Positions 47,587-58,941 of a DNA stretch of 64,000 bases are shown piece by piece. A model generated the notes under the pieces. It was not told the origin of the DNA, did not search any database, and worked only from the letters and a program-made list of their open reading frames with translations. The stretch covers positions 1-64,000 of the forward strand of contig JASWJB010000032.1 of assembly GCA_032433595.1 (NCBI GenBank), given 5' to 3'. The translations under genes were made by a program, and so were the position numbers. The number at the start of each line of letters is the position of its first letter. Position 1 is the first letter of the stretch. This DNA comes from Conoideocrella luteorostrata. Taxonomy: Eukaryota; Ascomycota; Sordariomycetes; Hypocreales; Clavicipitaceae.

Positions 47587-48591
47587 AAAACCCGATGTAT
47601 TCACTCGAAGTAGGGAATTGAAAATTAATATTTTCCTTTCTACTGTATTTTGGAAGATAATGTAGTAAAGTTCTCCGTATATTATGCTATAATATACATA
47701 CTGTGTGGCGGATCTCGCGCGCACCAAGTTGCATGGGTAAATGGCCCGCGACTCACTTGATCTCGTGACTTGGCTCAGTATAAAATATGTTGTTATTCTG
47801 TAACTAGATTGCGGAATCAATAACTTCTTTTGCTCTCATGACTTAACTCAACGACGTGACCGTGATGACCACGCAGATGAAGTGACACCTTTCCAACTTA
47901 AACGGCGTTCGTTGAGTAGAAAAGGATTGCACTATTCATTTGATCTTGATGAAAGCAAGAGAATGCTTTTGGCTCATTGAACTCATTGATCGAACCGAAC
48001 GAATTACAACTATCGGCACTGGACCGCTCTTCTCTTATCTCATCAGGCTCTCGTCCCCCGACTTGATCAACACAACAGCTTAGGGGTGTGTGTGTGTTTT
48101 CGGTCATCAAAGTACAAGAAATAGAACGTGCATTTTAATATATATAAACCAACTATAGTCTGTATATAACTGCGAGACATACGACTTCTTTACTAAGCGC
48201 CGATGCTTATCATTTATAACTAAAACATGTGGTATAGAAAAACCAAGCTTAATTAAGAGTTCTGCAATATAATTCTATAAACTAAAGAGAAGGCAGGAGG
48301 TGCTGTAAATATAAATGCTAAGTCAGTTCTCTTAGTAGAATGAGAATCTCTATACCGGAACTTGCACCTATTTGTGTTCATGAGGCCCACAAGGTATCCA
48401 GGCGAGGCTATGTCGCGCGGTTGGTTCTCTCCGCCCTGTTCGCTCCCGTGCAATTCTCAGTACCTTTACATAGAGACTTCTAGTACTAAGAAGATGTAGT
48501 GCAATCTTGTGTACTGTGGAGTGCCTTATTGTACAAACATACATGTATGTAGAGGAAGCTACTTTTGCGCAGTATAATACAACATCAACAC

Positions 48592-48733
48592 TTTACAACA
48601 CAAAACGCCTTTACAACAGAAAGCACAGTTACAACACAAAGCACCTTTACAACACAAAGCACTTTTACAACTCAGCGCCCTTTACAACACAAAGTACTGT
48701 ACAACACAAGGTACTATGCAACACAAAGCACTT
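48592..48733 (+). repeat. 18-bp minisatellite TTTACAACACAAAGCACC
   Basis: About eight imperfect tandem units of 16-19 bp sharing ACAACACAAAGCAC. The plus-strand frame 48507-48851 (YNTKH repeats) is a by-product of this repeat, and unit lengths are not multiples of three. Confidence 0.88.
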
Positions 48734-49227
48734 TATAAATACTCCATCTCATTTAAAAAGGCAAATTTTGTGTCCCCAATGGACTTGTCTTAATATGAAA
48801 AAATACTCATTAGATGCCGGCTATACCAGCATTGGACCAACAAACCAGTAATTTCCGGATTTGCGTTTGTGACAGCGTGTTCCGCGGCTTGTGAGTCCGA
48901 CCGCGGTGTCAGTAGAGCCGCAGAACGAACAGTCGGCAGCACAATGAACAGCCCCGATGAATAACAACAAAGAACAATTAGCTTCATGCCTGCGCTCGTG
49001 AATATATTCTATGTTCTGTGCTCACCGTAACTGGCAACTATAATTCACTGCATTCTTGAAGTCCAATTCGTGCAGCATAAATTGACAGAAATTCCCCCTC
49101 CCCCCCCCATTGCGACCGCAACTTTGATCGCTTCCAACAGTACTTCTCTCCCATCCCCCACTGCCATCAGAGCAAAGCTGGACAACCTGGCCGAAGATAC
49201 GACTGACAATTTTTATCTTGCAACTCG

Positions 49228-49578
49228 GTGATAGCCTCACCAGGAAGAAAGGACTACCGAGCCAAAGCTGTTGAAAAAGACACAAGAAGGTAGTAGATAA
49301 AGCTTGCTCGCTATACTAAGTACAAATAGTAGAGCGGTTTTTTCTCGCTGTCCGGAAGGGTTAATTAATACTTTAATGTTTCTCTCCCGTGGGCTGGAGC
49401 AGAAAATTAACATTTTAATAATCCCCCTCCTAACATTTTAAGACTCACCCTCCTGGACACGAGAAAAAACCGCTCTACTGTTTATATCTAGTATGGCGAG
49501 GAAGTTTCATCTACTACCTACTTGTCTTGTTCGATTGCTTTGGATTTGTTGCCCCTTTCTTCTTGATGAGGTTATCAC
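49228..49578. repeat. Large imperfect palindrome / fold-back element
   Basis: Left and right arms mirror each other about 49403. The core pair AGTAGAGCGGTTTTTTCTCG (49328-49347) and its exact reverse complement (49460-49479) is perfect over 20 bp. Outwards, pairing continues with mismatches: CTCGC(T/C)ATACTA, AGGTAGTAGAT, GGAAGAAAGG/AAGAAGAAAGG, and GTGATAGCCTCA/GTGATAACCTCA at the outer ends. Inwards TGTCCGG/TGTCCAGG also pairs. No transposase is visible. It may be a MITE, a fold-back element or a head-to-head duplication. Confidence 0.75.
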
Positions 49579-50562
49579 AAGTTTGCCCACTAGCCGACTC
49601 GCACGCCGCCGCACACTGTTACACAACACAAATCTATCACTGTGAAAAGGAATTGGTGGTCAATGTTCTCTGGCAGGGCATAGACGGTATCTGATCGGGC
49701 TGCTTTCTTCTATATTGAGATGAGTGTAAGGGACAAAATGGGAGGGGGGGATTTTTTCTCTTTTTTTATAGAAATGAATTAAATTTTATCTCTTAAAGGT
49801 CATCTAGCTGCGTCCTGTCTGTTTGGCTGTCCAGTACCATCTATATTGGTTGGGCGGGCGCGATTAATTTGTCCCAATCTACGGAGTAATCTTTCGAGTC
49901 ATCGCTGGAAATTGGTACTCTTGTCACAGCCGTTCGGGGTCTGCTCTTGTCCTCGCCTCTGCCCCTGCCCGCTGCCTCACAAAATCTCTGCTGATTTAGT
50001 GAGTCGACATCTGCGTCATCACCGTACTCGGTATAGCAGCAACTGCTGCACGACCAAAAGCATTCCGACGCTGACAAACACAACTATTTTCGTCACTAGC
50101 AATGATGGGAAGTTTGCTATATATGTATTGACATCAGTGCAGATCTAAGACCTGTTGTGACTTTTAACATCTTGATACACACTGCATCAGCGGTGATTCA
50201 ATATGCTGTCAACTAGATCCAAGATTACAGCTAGGCATGGCCAGAGTGATCTCGCATCGGTATCCCGGGTGGTGTCGTAGCACCTCCAAATCATAGAAAT
50301 GAGGCTTGAAGTCGAGCCTAATATCCAAATGACCGTACTAATTTTTTTTTTTTGGCTCTATCTATGCCCAACACTTTTGACCAAATTTCAGAACGCCACG
50401 CTCATGAATCATAAAAAGACGACCAGTCAGCCCTTGAGCTGTCAGGCATTGGCAGAGTACTGCATTTATGTTATAACCTGGGAGCAACTCGGCGCTAGGT
50501 CTTACACTGCGCATGCTTTGTCCGAGGTCCAACTTTATCATTGAAACTCTTGACGGTCGGAA

Positions 50563-51215
50563 TCATTGTAGTAGTTCCTCGCATGTCCAATCCTCATAGC
50601 TATTCAATGTTAGTCGCTGCCACTGCAGATCGCACATGCCAGTGTACGCAGGACCACTTACTAGCCGTCTGGAAGATATCGTCGCACAATCAACGGAATC
50701 TTCTTTTCACGAAGCTCCTTGATTGCAATCTGAAGAGGATCCGTCTCGCCTTCTAGATCCACCAACACTGGTGCATTCATGCTGTCGTCACCAGTTAATC
50801 TCCACGTCCCTAAGAGCTGTCTCGCCACAGAAATCATACCTAATCTGCAGAGCACGCGTGCCCAGGATACGTGCCCTTTCGTATTTGGTCATATAAGGTG
50901 TAGTCGAGCGGTCGCTCTCGGCAATCTTCTTGTCCTTGACTGACTTCTCGCCACCTTTGAGAGCGTTGGCAGCCGCCGAAGGGTCGCCGGAAACAATCAC
51001 GTTGTCCGCGTCGTCGCCATTTTCGGCACGTTCGCCATCCTCGTCGTCCCCAACTTCGGGTTCGTAGTACTCAGTCACATCCTCGTCCTCCAACATCGGC
51101 TCGTCGCTGCGCAACCTCCAGTTAGTTTCCATCCGCTGAGGGACGTTGTGGCCAAAAAATTAGCCAAGCAAACTCACCCGCCAGCACCAACATCATCATC
51201 GCCAAAGTCAGACAT
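50563..51215 (-). CDS. RPB6: RNA polymerase I/II/III common subunit Rpb6 (ABC23)
   Basis: Four exons on the minus strand: 51215-51178, 51106-50840, 50781-50662 and 50599-50563; 153 residues. N-terminal [20 protein letters not shown] leads an acidic stretch, followed by the highly conserved core [59 protein letters not shown] and the terminus [12 protein letters not shown]. All introns have good donors (GTGAGT, GTATGA, GTAAGT) and frame-keeping acceptors. Rpb6 is shared by all three nuclear RNA polymerases and stabilises the Rpb1 clamp region. The gene is divergent from the TFIIIA-like gene, with 354 bp between start codons. Confidence 0.95.
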
Positions 51216-51569
51216 TTTGAAAATCAGAAGTAGTTGAAATGCGCAGAGAAAAGAGAGTTGTCGCAATAAAGGTCCCCGCGGTTGGCTCCAAAGAGATCAG
51301 CCTCGTGAAAATTGCAGCCTCCCAATTGAAGGATTGTTTGCCAGGTTTTGCCGTGGCTTCCCCGACCACCCTGCCTGCCTGCCTTTGCGTCGGTGGGCCC
51401 CCGCCTGATAGACTCGCCTTAGCTTATCCGTCGTCGCCAACCGTAAAAATTTCTTTTCACCGCCTGAAACCTGCTCGTTTTCTGCCGCAGTCTTTGACGG
51501 TGCTCAAAGTCGAAGTACTCCGTATGAGAAATCCGTTCATGTTTGCCTACCCATGAACCTGTCCCGGCA
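51216..51569. promoter_or_regulatory. Shared divergent promoter of RPB6 and TFIIIA genes
   Basis: The 354 bp between the two start codons must contain both promoters. It includes one GTACTCCGTA motif at about 51515-51524, close to the TFIIIA start. No TATA box is evident by eye. Confidence 0.6.
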
Positions 51570-53126
51570 ATGAGTAAACGAGATGCCGCCGAGGAGGCTC
51601 TTGAAGGGCCTCCCTTCAAGAAGCCACCCACTGATGATCTACTTCGACAAGGCAGTGGCTCACTGACTTCCACGACCAACTCGTCCAAAGATAACGACGA
51701 TGGTGATGATGACTTCACCACTGCCCAGACACCAAGCTCCATGGCCGATGCTGACACCCCGGCCACTGTGGCCACGACACCGAGAGCCAAGTTCCCATCA
51801 GACTTGAAAACATTGGCCTGCACATGGCCCGGCTGTCCCAAGACATTCAACCGACCTGCTCGATTGAGAGACCATCTCAACTCTCACACCAATTCGCGAC
51901 CGTTCAAATGCCCCTACGATGACTGCGAGAAGGACTATATCGAAGACAAGCACCTGAAGCAGCACATTAAGGCAGCTCATACCAACGAGCGCAAATACGT
52001 CTGCCAGGTGGAAGGCTGTGGGAAAAGCTTTGTGACTGGCACCAGGCTAAAGCGCCACCAGGCAGTCCACGAGGGCGCCGAACGATTCCGTTGTCAGGAT
52101 TGCGGGCAGAGCTTCAGGAAACGAGAAACGCTCACAAAGCATGTTCGTAAGGAGCACATGCAAGTACGAGCATATGCCTGTCTCGAACAAGACTGTACGG
52201 AATCATTTGATTCGAAGCCAGCTCTGAAAAGACATCACCAGAAGGTCCACGGCGATATCAAGTTCTGGTGTGGAGAATGTGGAATGCAAAAAGCACCTGA
52301 TGGAACTGAACAACGCGTGGGGTTTACTACCGAGCTGCTCCTTCATGCTCATCTGAAGAAGGAACATCAAAACTGTCTCTTCTGCGACTTCAAATCCACG
52401 TCCAGATGGGAACTCGACCAGCACGTTGACATGCATCATTCTGGCAAAACGGTTAAGGACCGCAAAACCCATGCATGCGCACACACAGGCTGCAGCAAAA
52501 AATTCACCAAAAACTCCAACCTGAGAGCACATATTCGCACCGCCCATGAAGGCTTCCGTTTCATATGCGGCCAGGTCAGCCTTGTCGGCCCCGATTTCGA
52601 GGCCTGGACCAACGATCAAGGCTGTGGCGACAAATTCAGCACCAAAGTACGCTTAGAAGACCACATTCGATTCATTCACCTGGGTCATGAACGCCCCAAA
52701 CTTTCCAAACCGGAATCATCTAATAATAATCCATCGTCTTTAATTGATGAACTGACTGGTGTGGCGAACATCGTCAAACAAACCATCTTTTGCACCGAAT
52801 GTAACGAAGGATTCACCCGATATCACGACCTTCAAGTCCATCTTGAAAAGGGCCATGACAGCCAGGATACCGCCGACGATCCAGCTTCCTTTTTGCACGG
52901 AATGAGTGCCGCAGGAGAGGTGGAACAACAGCCCCTCTTTGGACAGGATTTTAACGGATTCTCTTGGTCGGGGGTTGTGGGGCAGGACGATACTTTCGCG
53001 ACTCAAATTGACTACGACTCCCAAAAAGATGGTTGGCTCGACAATGAAACGAATATTATGTTGTTGGCTGGAGATCCATCACATGATATGGATTTGAACA
53101 TCGATCCTACACTGGCGGGACTTTGA
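51570..53126 (+). CDS. Transcription factor IIIA-like C2H2 zinc finger protein
   Basis: Single exon of 518 residues from ATG 51570; an upstream in-frame TTG is ignored. The N-terminus is acidic and Ser/Thr-rich. From about residue 83 there are nine to ten C2H2 fingers: CTWPGCPKTFNRPARLRDH, CPYDDCEKDYIEDKHLKQH, CQVEGCGKSFVTGTRLKRH, CQDCGQSFRKRETLTKH, CLEQDCTESFDSKPALKRH, a longer finger (CGECGMQKAP...HLKKEH), CLFCDFKSTSRWELDQH, CAHTGCSKKFTKNSNLRAH and a long final CGCGDKF-type finger; a last isolated finger (CTECNEGFTRYHDLQVH) follows a spacer. Finger number, order and the long sixth finger match TFIIIA, which binds the 5S rRNA gene and 5S RNA for RNA polymerase III. The acidic tail may contact TFIIIC. 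Its partner across the divergent promoter, RPB6, is also part of polymerase III. Confidence 0.88.
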   Translation: MSKRDAAEEALEGPPFKKPPTDDLLRQGSGSLTSTTNSSKDNDDGDDDFTTAQTPSSMADADTPATVATTPRAKFPSDLKTLACTWPGCPKTFNRPARLRDHLNSHTNSRPFKCPYDDCEKDYIEDKHLKQHIKAAHTNERKYVCQVEGCGKSFVTGTRLKRHQAVHEGAERFRCQDCGQSFRKRETLTKHVRKEHMQVRAYACLEQDCTESFDSKPALKRHHQKVHGDIKFWCGECGMQKAPDGTEQRVGFTTELLLHAHLKKEHQNCLFCDFKSTSRWELDQHVDMHHSGKTVKDRKTHACAHTGCSKKFTKNSNLRAHIRTAHEGFRFICGQVSLVGPDFEAWTNDQGCGDKFSTKVRLEDHIRFIHLGHERPKLSKPESSNNNPSSLIDELTGVANIVKQTIFCTECNEGFTRYHDLQVHLEKGHDSQDTADDPASFLHGMSAAGEVEQQPLFGQDFNGFSWSGVVGQDDTFATQIDYDSQKDGWLDNETNIMLLAGDPSHDMDLNIDPTLAGL

Positions 53127-53605
53127 TGTCATTTGTCCAGCTTAGGAAAATTATGCGCTTGTCAGATTTGCTTTGCTTGATACCCCCTCCCACAATTAGC
53201 GTAGGTTCCTTTGTGTATCAGATAATGTGACGATTCAAAAAGATAAGAGGCGTATAGCCTCTCAAGGTGTTCGGACGGGAAAAAGTTGGGTTTAAACCAT
53301 GATCATGATGTTACGATAGAAAACAAGGACCAATACAATCCTGATGCATTTCAGAAATTAGAAGCGAGTTTATACCTGTAATTTTGTCAATCTACCCGAC
53401 ACTTCCGCCTTCCGTAGTAGACCCATAACTAATGCATGTCATAGAAATGAAACAGAAACAAATTTACAATATCCATGTATGTGTGTGTGTCACCGTAAAC
53501 TCCCTCGTTCTATCATCCATGCCAATGTCCTAATATAACCTCGTCATCATCAGAGAGCCGAACAAGAAAATATCCAACACGACTCTCATTAGCTCGCTCG
53601 GGTAA
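53127..53605. other. Convergent 3' spacer
   Basis: Between the stops of the TFIIIA-like and zinc transporter genes; short GT repeat at about 53479-53490. No gene seen. Confidence 0.65.
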
Positions 53606-55402
53606 TTAATGCGAATGCGCCGCAAATAATGCATTACTCAGCCCCAAAAGCGCCATGCCCAAGAAACCGAAAAAGATGCACAAGTTTCGATTGTGGTTCA
53701 AACTCAGACCTTCGACAAATAACTGCAATCCCACACTGACCATAATCCCGGATGTAATGGCAAAAAGGCACGCATACACCAATGCATTCGGTGCAATATT
53801 CGATCTTTGTGCAAGCTTGAACCATAACGCGGCAATGCCGGCGCCCATGGGTTGAGAAAGCCCCCCCAGAACTGCGGACCAAGCAATCGCGCGCCAGCGG
53901 GAACCGAGAGCCATGTATAAAGGCAAGCACATGGCAAACCCCTCAGATATGTTGTGCACGAATAGAGCCATGAAGACGTTGAACCCGAGATCAGGGTTGG
54001 CGTGGTTGGTGGCGTATGTGATGAAGCCTTCTGGAAATTTGTGTAGAGCGATGGCAATGGAAGTTTGGAGGCCAATGGAAAGGAAGGCGTTTGCGGGAAC
54101 ATGATGATGGTGTTGTTGGCTTTCGATGTCTTCTGCCGTGATGGAGGAGCAGGTAGAGTGGTCACTGGAGTGGAACTCAGGCTGCTCATCCGTCGGAGAC
54201 AATAATGGTTCACGAGAGGTAGCTCTGCTGATGCGGTAGTGTGGACTGACTGGTTGATCCTCGTCATGTGTATGGTCGTGAGCGCCGCCATGGAAGACGG
54301 ACCCAGAGTGGGCATAGAGGGGGCCAGTGGTGGTTCGTAACATGGCCGGATGGCGACCAACGCTTCGTGAGGTTCTTTGAGACGATCGTGTAGCCAGATG
54401 CTTGAAACATTCTTGCCCGCAAGGATCGGTGTAGCCGTAACATGAATTCTGCTCGTCACAATTACATTTAGTGTCCTTGACAAAGGACATAAGGCGCTTC
54501 TGGACATCGTACATGGACGGTCGACGAGTAATGGCATCTAAATCGGTGGTTGCACGATGTCGGGTAGCTAGTAATGGGCTAGTAGGCCGTTGCAACATCT
54601 CACCCCGTCCCGTGGAAGCATGCCGTTTCGATGGTTTCTGAGACCCGGTGATCTCTGTCTCCGTCGCTGATGGTAGTAACGGTGTAGACTCGCCAGCGAG
54701 TGCGATACCATTCTCCTCCGGCGTGTGGTCAGGATCCATTTTAGGAGCATGCACATGCGCATGCGACGACCGTGGCCGAGAGAGGCGTCTGCGGGCTCGG
54801 CTGACCCTTGATTGTCTGCGGCTATGGTTACACGACTGCGTATCCTGCGGGGGAGGTGCATCGTCATGGGTATGATCGCAATCGACGACGTGCGAAGGCA
54901 TGTGCTGGTGCAAGAGCCTCGAAACTGCTTGGATGCCGAAGAAGCCTCCTATGAAGCATCCCATGATAACGAGACCAGCTAGTTGATCATCCCACTCGTC
55001 CTTTTCGAGATACTCTTTGCTCTCGGGAAGCATACTATACAGCGCGGAGAACATCTGAAATGACATGGTTGCGTTAGTTGGTCGAGCGAATATATCATTT
55101 CGAAGAGTGTTAGTGAAATAGATTAAAGCATCTCACCATGACACCAAAGCTCAGGGAAAGTGAACAGGCCAGGAAGACGTTGCTCTCTTGGATACGAAAG
55201 CTGCGCTTGCCTGGCAACAGGCGGACAATGAAATCGACGCAGACAATGGAGGCACCAAATACACATGCTATTGGTAGCTAATCGGTTAGACCGTGTGATT
55301 TCTAGGGACCACGGGAATTGTGGAATACGCACCTATGCCACTGACGATGCACATAATCCACCCGCGGGTGTCATTGTCGAGACTCCGAGCAGCCGACTCC
55401 AT
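53606..55402 (-). CDS. ZIP family zinc transporter (Zrt3-like)
   Basis: Three exons on the minus strand: 55402-55333, 55267-55137 and 55054-53606; 549 residues. Start MESAARSLDNDTRGWIMC. The first two exons hold the first membrane segments (GASIVCVDFIVRLLPGK; FLACSLSLSFGVM); exon 3 adds GLVIMGCFIGGFFGIQA. A long hydrophilic loop (about residues 120-385) is rich in His, Arg and Ser (DCDHTHDD, HGGAHDHTHDEDQ, QQHHHHVPA) and contains a Cys cluster (TKCNCDEQNSCYGYTDPC). The zinc-conducting motifs are HKFPEG (405-410) and HNISEG (434-439), in consecutive membrane segments. The arrangement resembles yeast Zrt3, which releases zinc from the vacuole to the cytosol; location here is by homology. Confidence 0.9.
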
Positions 55403-58400
55403 GGTAGGCGAGTGCTCTTACTTGCAATATCCGAGCACGCAGACTATGCCGCCATATGGTTGCTATACTGGTAAAACTCAAAAAAAAAGAAAGGTCCCGA
55501 AAAATAGAGGCAGAGTTTTGGTCTGTTGCTTCACAGAGAAAAAGCTGGCTGGAGACCAACAATCTTCAGTGTTGGGCTGGATCCTGTAGAAAAGCTTCTG
55601 GCGTCGCTGACGTATCCAACAGCCGCACCAGTTGGAATAAGTAACGGAAAAAGGTCGCATATAACACCGGCGGGTCGAAGATAAAGAGACAGGTCCACCA
55701 AATTGGTGACAACTCGGGAATAAATATGGCGGGTCAATTTAGAAGACGCAACAAATGATCTGAAGATGGGGGGTCAACGAGAATTCGACGAGGCAAAAGT
55801 ACAGCACGAGAGCGAGGTGGCGCTATCGACAAAGAGGGCAGGACGTCAGCGACGATGATACCCCTCGGAGGTCGACAAGGTGAGGAAAGGGCAGGCAGAA
55901 ATATATAGGTATAGGATATGTAGACGTTGCAGAGAGAAGGTCACACCGCCAGTGGACGAAGCACGGATTTCATGTTGAGAGCTGCGTGGTCTTGGGGGGC
56001 GACGCTGAACCTAATGTTGGATTGTAACTGGATTGTGGTTCACAAGACGGATGCATCATTTGGCCATAAGGGTTCTCATGGTGCCGCCCTTATTTATAAC
56101 CACGTGCGCTCGCATCCTTTTTGTCGGTGCTTTCCATTGCCACTATCTTCTTTATTTATTTTTTCGTTAGCTTCGCTGCTTCGCGGCTTTGGGCTTTTAA
56201 TCTTGAATAATTGGCATTCCACTATTACGACACGGTGCAGTTGATGGCTGGCCTCGCGCACAGCATGTTGAGAACAAAGATTGAGGATGTTTCTTGCCGC
56301 GCCAAGCACCATCTCCAGAGCACCGTCTCCAGGACACGACAGACTCCCCACAAGTTCACAGTCCCTTGCAGAACATTGCAGCTGCAATAATTGCGCCTTG
56401 TTAAACTCAGCGGTCAGAGCGCAAGTACTGTATCTGGCGGAAGTTTACAAATGACCACGAATGGTGCATATTTGCTTTGATAATGCATGCAAGCTCGATC
56501 GGCTTTGCATATAGAAGCCTTCTTATTGGCGCAGCTGCTGGTCAACGTGGGGGGCAGATTCTCAACCAAGACAACAAATCATTGCCCAACTTTTAGTCAT
56601 GCTTGGAGAAGGCAGATAGTACAGCAGATCTGCCGTCCTGCCGTCAACACCCCACTCTGCTGCTACTGAACCTGTTGCACGATATATAAGGGGATCTATG
56701 GTGTTATTAACTGTGGCGTGGCCGCGCCGATTTTTTGTTCAATACTACCGTTTTCTGTGAAACGCGGTAGGTGGCCATGTTTTTTGCTGAGAGGCGATGC
56801 GTCTTTATCATAGAATTGAAACCAGGATTGCCGTGTCAGCAGTGACTGCCGCTCAGCCTGCTACTTGCACCTGGCCACCTATTCCAACAAACAAGCTGGT
56901 CCTATGCATCGGGCTGCAATATCGATCGTGTTCCTGATCTGCCACATTCATGGATCAGTCATAGAGACCGTCAACGATATGCACATATAATGTTTATGTT
57001 GCAGCGCTGGAACAAGAAAAGACTTTTTGTAGTTGGCTAGGAGCACAACCCTATTTAGAGCTACTTAGAGGGTTTATAAGCGGCTCTACTCATCACAGCT
57101 ACTTGCTTTTGATTACGTTGTAACCCATTGATGTTCGCTGTTAGGAGCAAGGTTCTGCGCCAATGTGAACGATCCGGGCGGGAAAAGTACCATGTTGTTC
57201 AATAATAAGTGGAATCAATGTCATGCTCTTCGATATTATACTGGAAACACGAACTGGCAACGTGGATTGATGGCGTCTCGGTCAATTTTATAGCCGCAGA
57301 CCTGTCTCGAAGGCGACTCTACACGACCATTGCGACTTCGGCTGTGCTACGTCCAATATGCGACGGTGCAGTACGCACTTCGGAGTACCAACCATCCTGT
57401 CAATCCCACTTCTACTTCCACTTCCACTTCGGGAAAACCGTGCATCGTTCGTTTATTTCCAGTCGCATCTCGCCGGTTCTCAGCTGCTATTTATCAGACT
57501 ATAACTACTCCGCCAGCCCGCTTCCGAAGTGTCTTGGCGGGAACCTTTGATTCGGCCTGGATGCCAGCTCTGCGGACATCAAGGTCCTCACGCAAGAAGT
57601 CACGAAGCCGCTCACTGCCTCAGCTGGATCGCCCAGACCTGTGGGTGATTGGCTTCAAGCACATTGGACTGGCTGGTGACTCGCTCGGCTACGTGCCCCG
57701 TAGTACGAGCTGGGTCGGGGTGCGTGAAATTTTTCATTGCTGGCACGACCCTGGCAGCCTGGTTTGCGTGGCTGGTCCGCCAGCCGAGCCGCCTCTTTGT
57801 GTAGCCATCAAGGTGGCGTAAGCTTATTTTAGACGTAAAATCCCTATGGCGTACGGAGTACACGCATATCTCTCTGCATGAGACTAATATCCGCCAAACC
57901 ACGTTGCAATTCGTTCCGCTCGCTCGGCTATGCCAATTACTGAGGTGCACAGGTTGACAAGGAGCGAGTGCTTAAAGCAGTCGATGCTTTTGAAATTCAC
58001 AGACATTGCAGTGCGGAGTGCAGTGCTGTAATATGATTCAACACGGTTCAACACTATTCATGCCACATGGCCACGAGCGTCGGAAAGTTTGGCCAGACAT
58101 GATGATGACAGGGCAGCTACGGAGTAGGTCCGCCTCATGTACTAACCTGCCCGGCTCGAGCTTACTGTACAAGCTGGCTGCCAGCATTACTGTACCTGCC
58201 TCCATCCTTCCTTCGTGCTCCGTAGCCGGGAGGGACTAGCTGTCGATCCGAGCGTGCCTCCAAACTAATAATTGGTTGGACGCTCGTCCTATCGCATAGG
58301 TTGTGCCCTTTCTGACCCGACTTCTTTCTGCTCATCGCCTGTCTTCAATGTACTTGCCGCTCCTTACTGTATTCGCTCTGTGAACGAGCCTTGCTGACTG

Positions 58401-58941
58401 TGGTGCCAACTCTGCCGGATCTGTTGCACTGATCGCCCAAACGGGTCCAGCATGCATACGAAGTCCTCCTGTGCATGTACTCCGTACAATATCGCAGTTT
58501 GACTTCTGCCCTGCTTGCCCCGTCATCCCAGCTCAACCAACACCCACCAGACCAAAGAGGTTCTCGGACGCCACATCTTGGCGTTCGGTGAGCTAAGCCA
58601 GGCTGATATATGGATCAAAGGCCCGGCTTGTCAATAGTGTGGAGGCGAAAAGGGTCATTGTACAATATGTACAAGCATCATTTAGGGCCCTTCGTGCACA
58701 TGGTCATGCAGTGTAAGACAGCATTGAGGTACGGACCACTGCATGCATCGCACCCAACACGAAGGCTGCGCTGTTTTCTTCCTTCTCGTTGGTCCGTGTA
58801 TTTTCATTGGCAGCCTACATATATATTGGCTGCCCTGTACATGCTCGCCGTTTAAAGGTTTTAACCTCTTTCTGTGTTGTCACATCGCCCATCCACTTAC
58901 AGAATCCGTCCCCGTCGAATTCCTCCTACCCAACCACCAAG
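55403..58941. other. 3.5 kb spacer, no supported gene
   Basis: Contains promoter sequence of the ZIP gene and unassigned DNA. Frames at 57209-57550 and 57330-57821 overlap and resemble nothing I know. TACTCCGTAC-type motifs occur near 57852-57862, 58119-58127 and 58478-58488. The last 250 bp (about 58700-58941) is the promoter/5'UTR of the next gene. Confidence 0.5.

Larger units (their letters stand above)
47587..50562. other. Repeat-rich spacer downstream of the NLR gene
   Basis: About 3 kb with no supported gene. It contains an 18-bp minisatellite (48592-48733) and a ~350-bp imperfect palindrome (49228-49578). A short minus frame (49841-50083; SSDDSKDYSVDWDKLIAPAQ near its end) looks somewhat protein-like but has no recognised homology or gene structure, and may be a relic. 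Confidence 0.55.

Noticed and set aside
48507..48851. 114-codon frame with YNTKH repeats
   Set aside because: It arises from the 18-bp minisatellite, whose unit lengths are not multiples of three, and has no start context or domain.
54568..54875. Short frames on both strands inside the ZIP loop region
   Set aside because: They are shadows of the low-complexity cytosolic loop of the zinc transporter.
57209..57821. Two overlapping plus-strand frames (113 and 163 codons)
   Set aside because: No family resemblance, low-complexity Ser/Thr runs and mutual overlap; no promoter or splice support.
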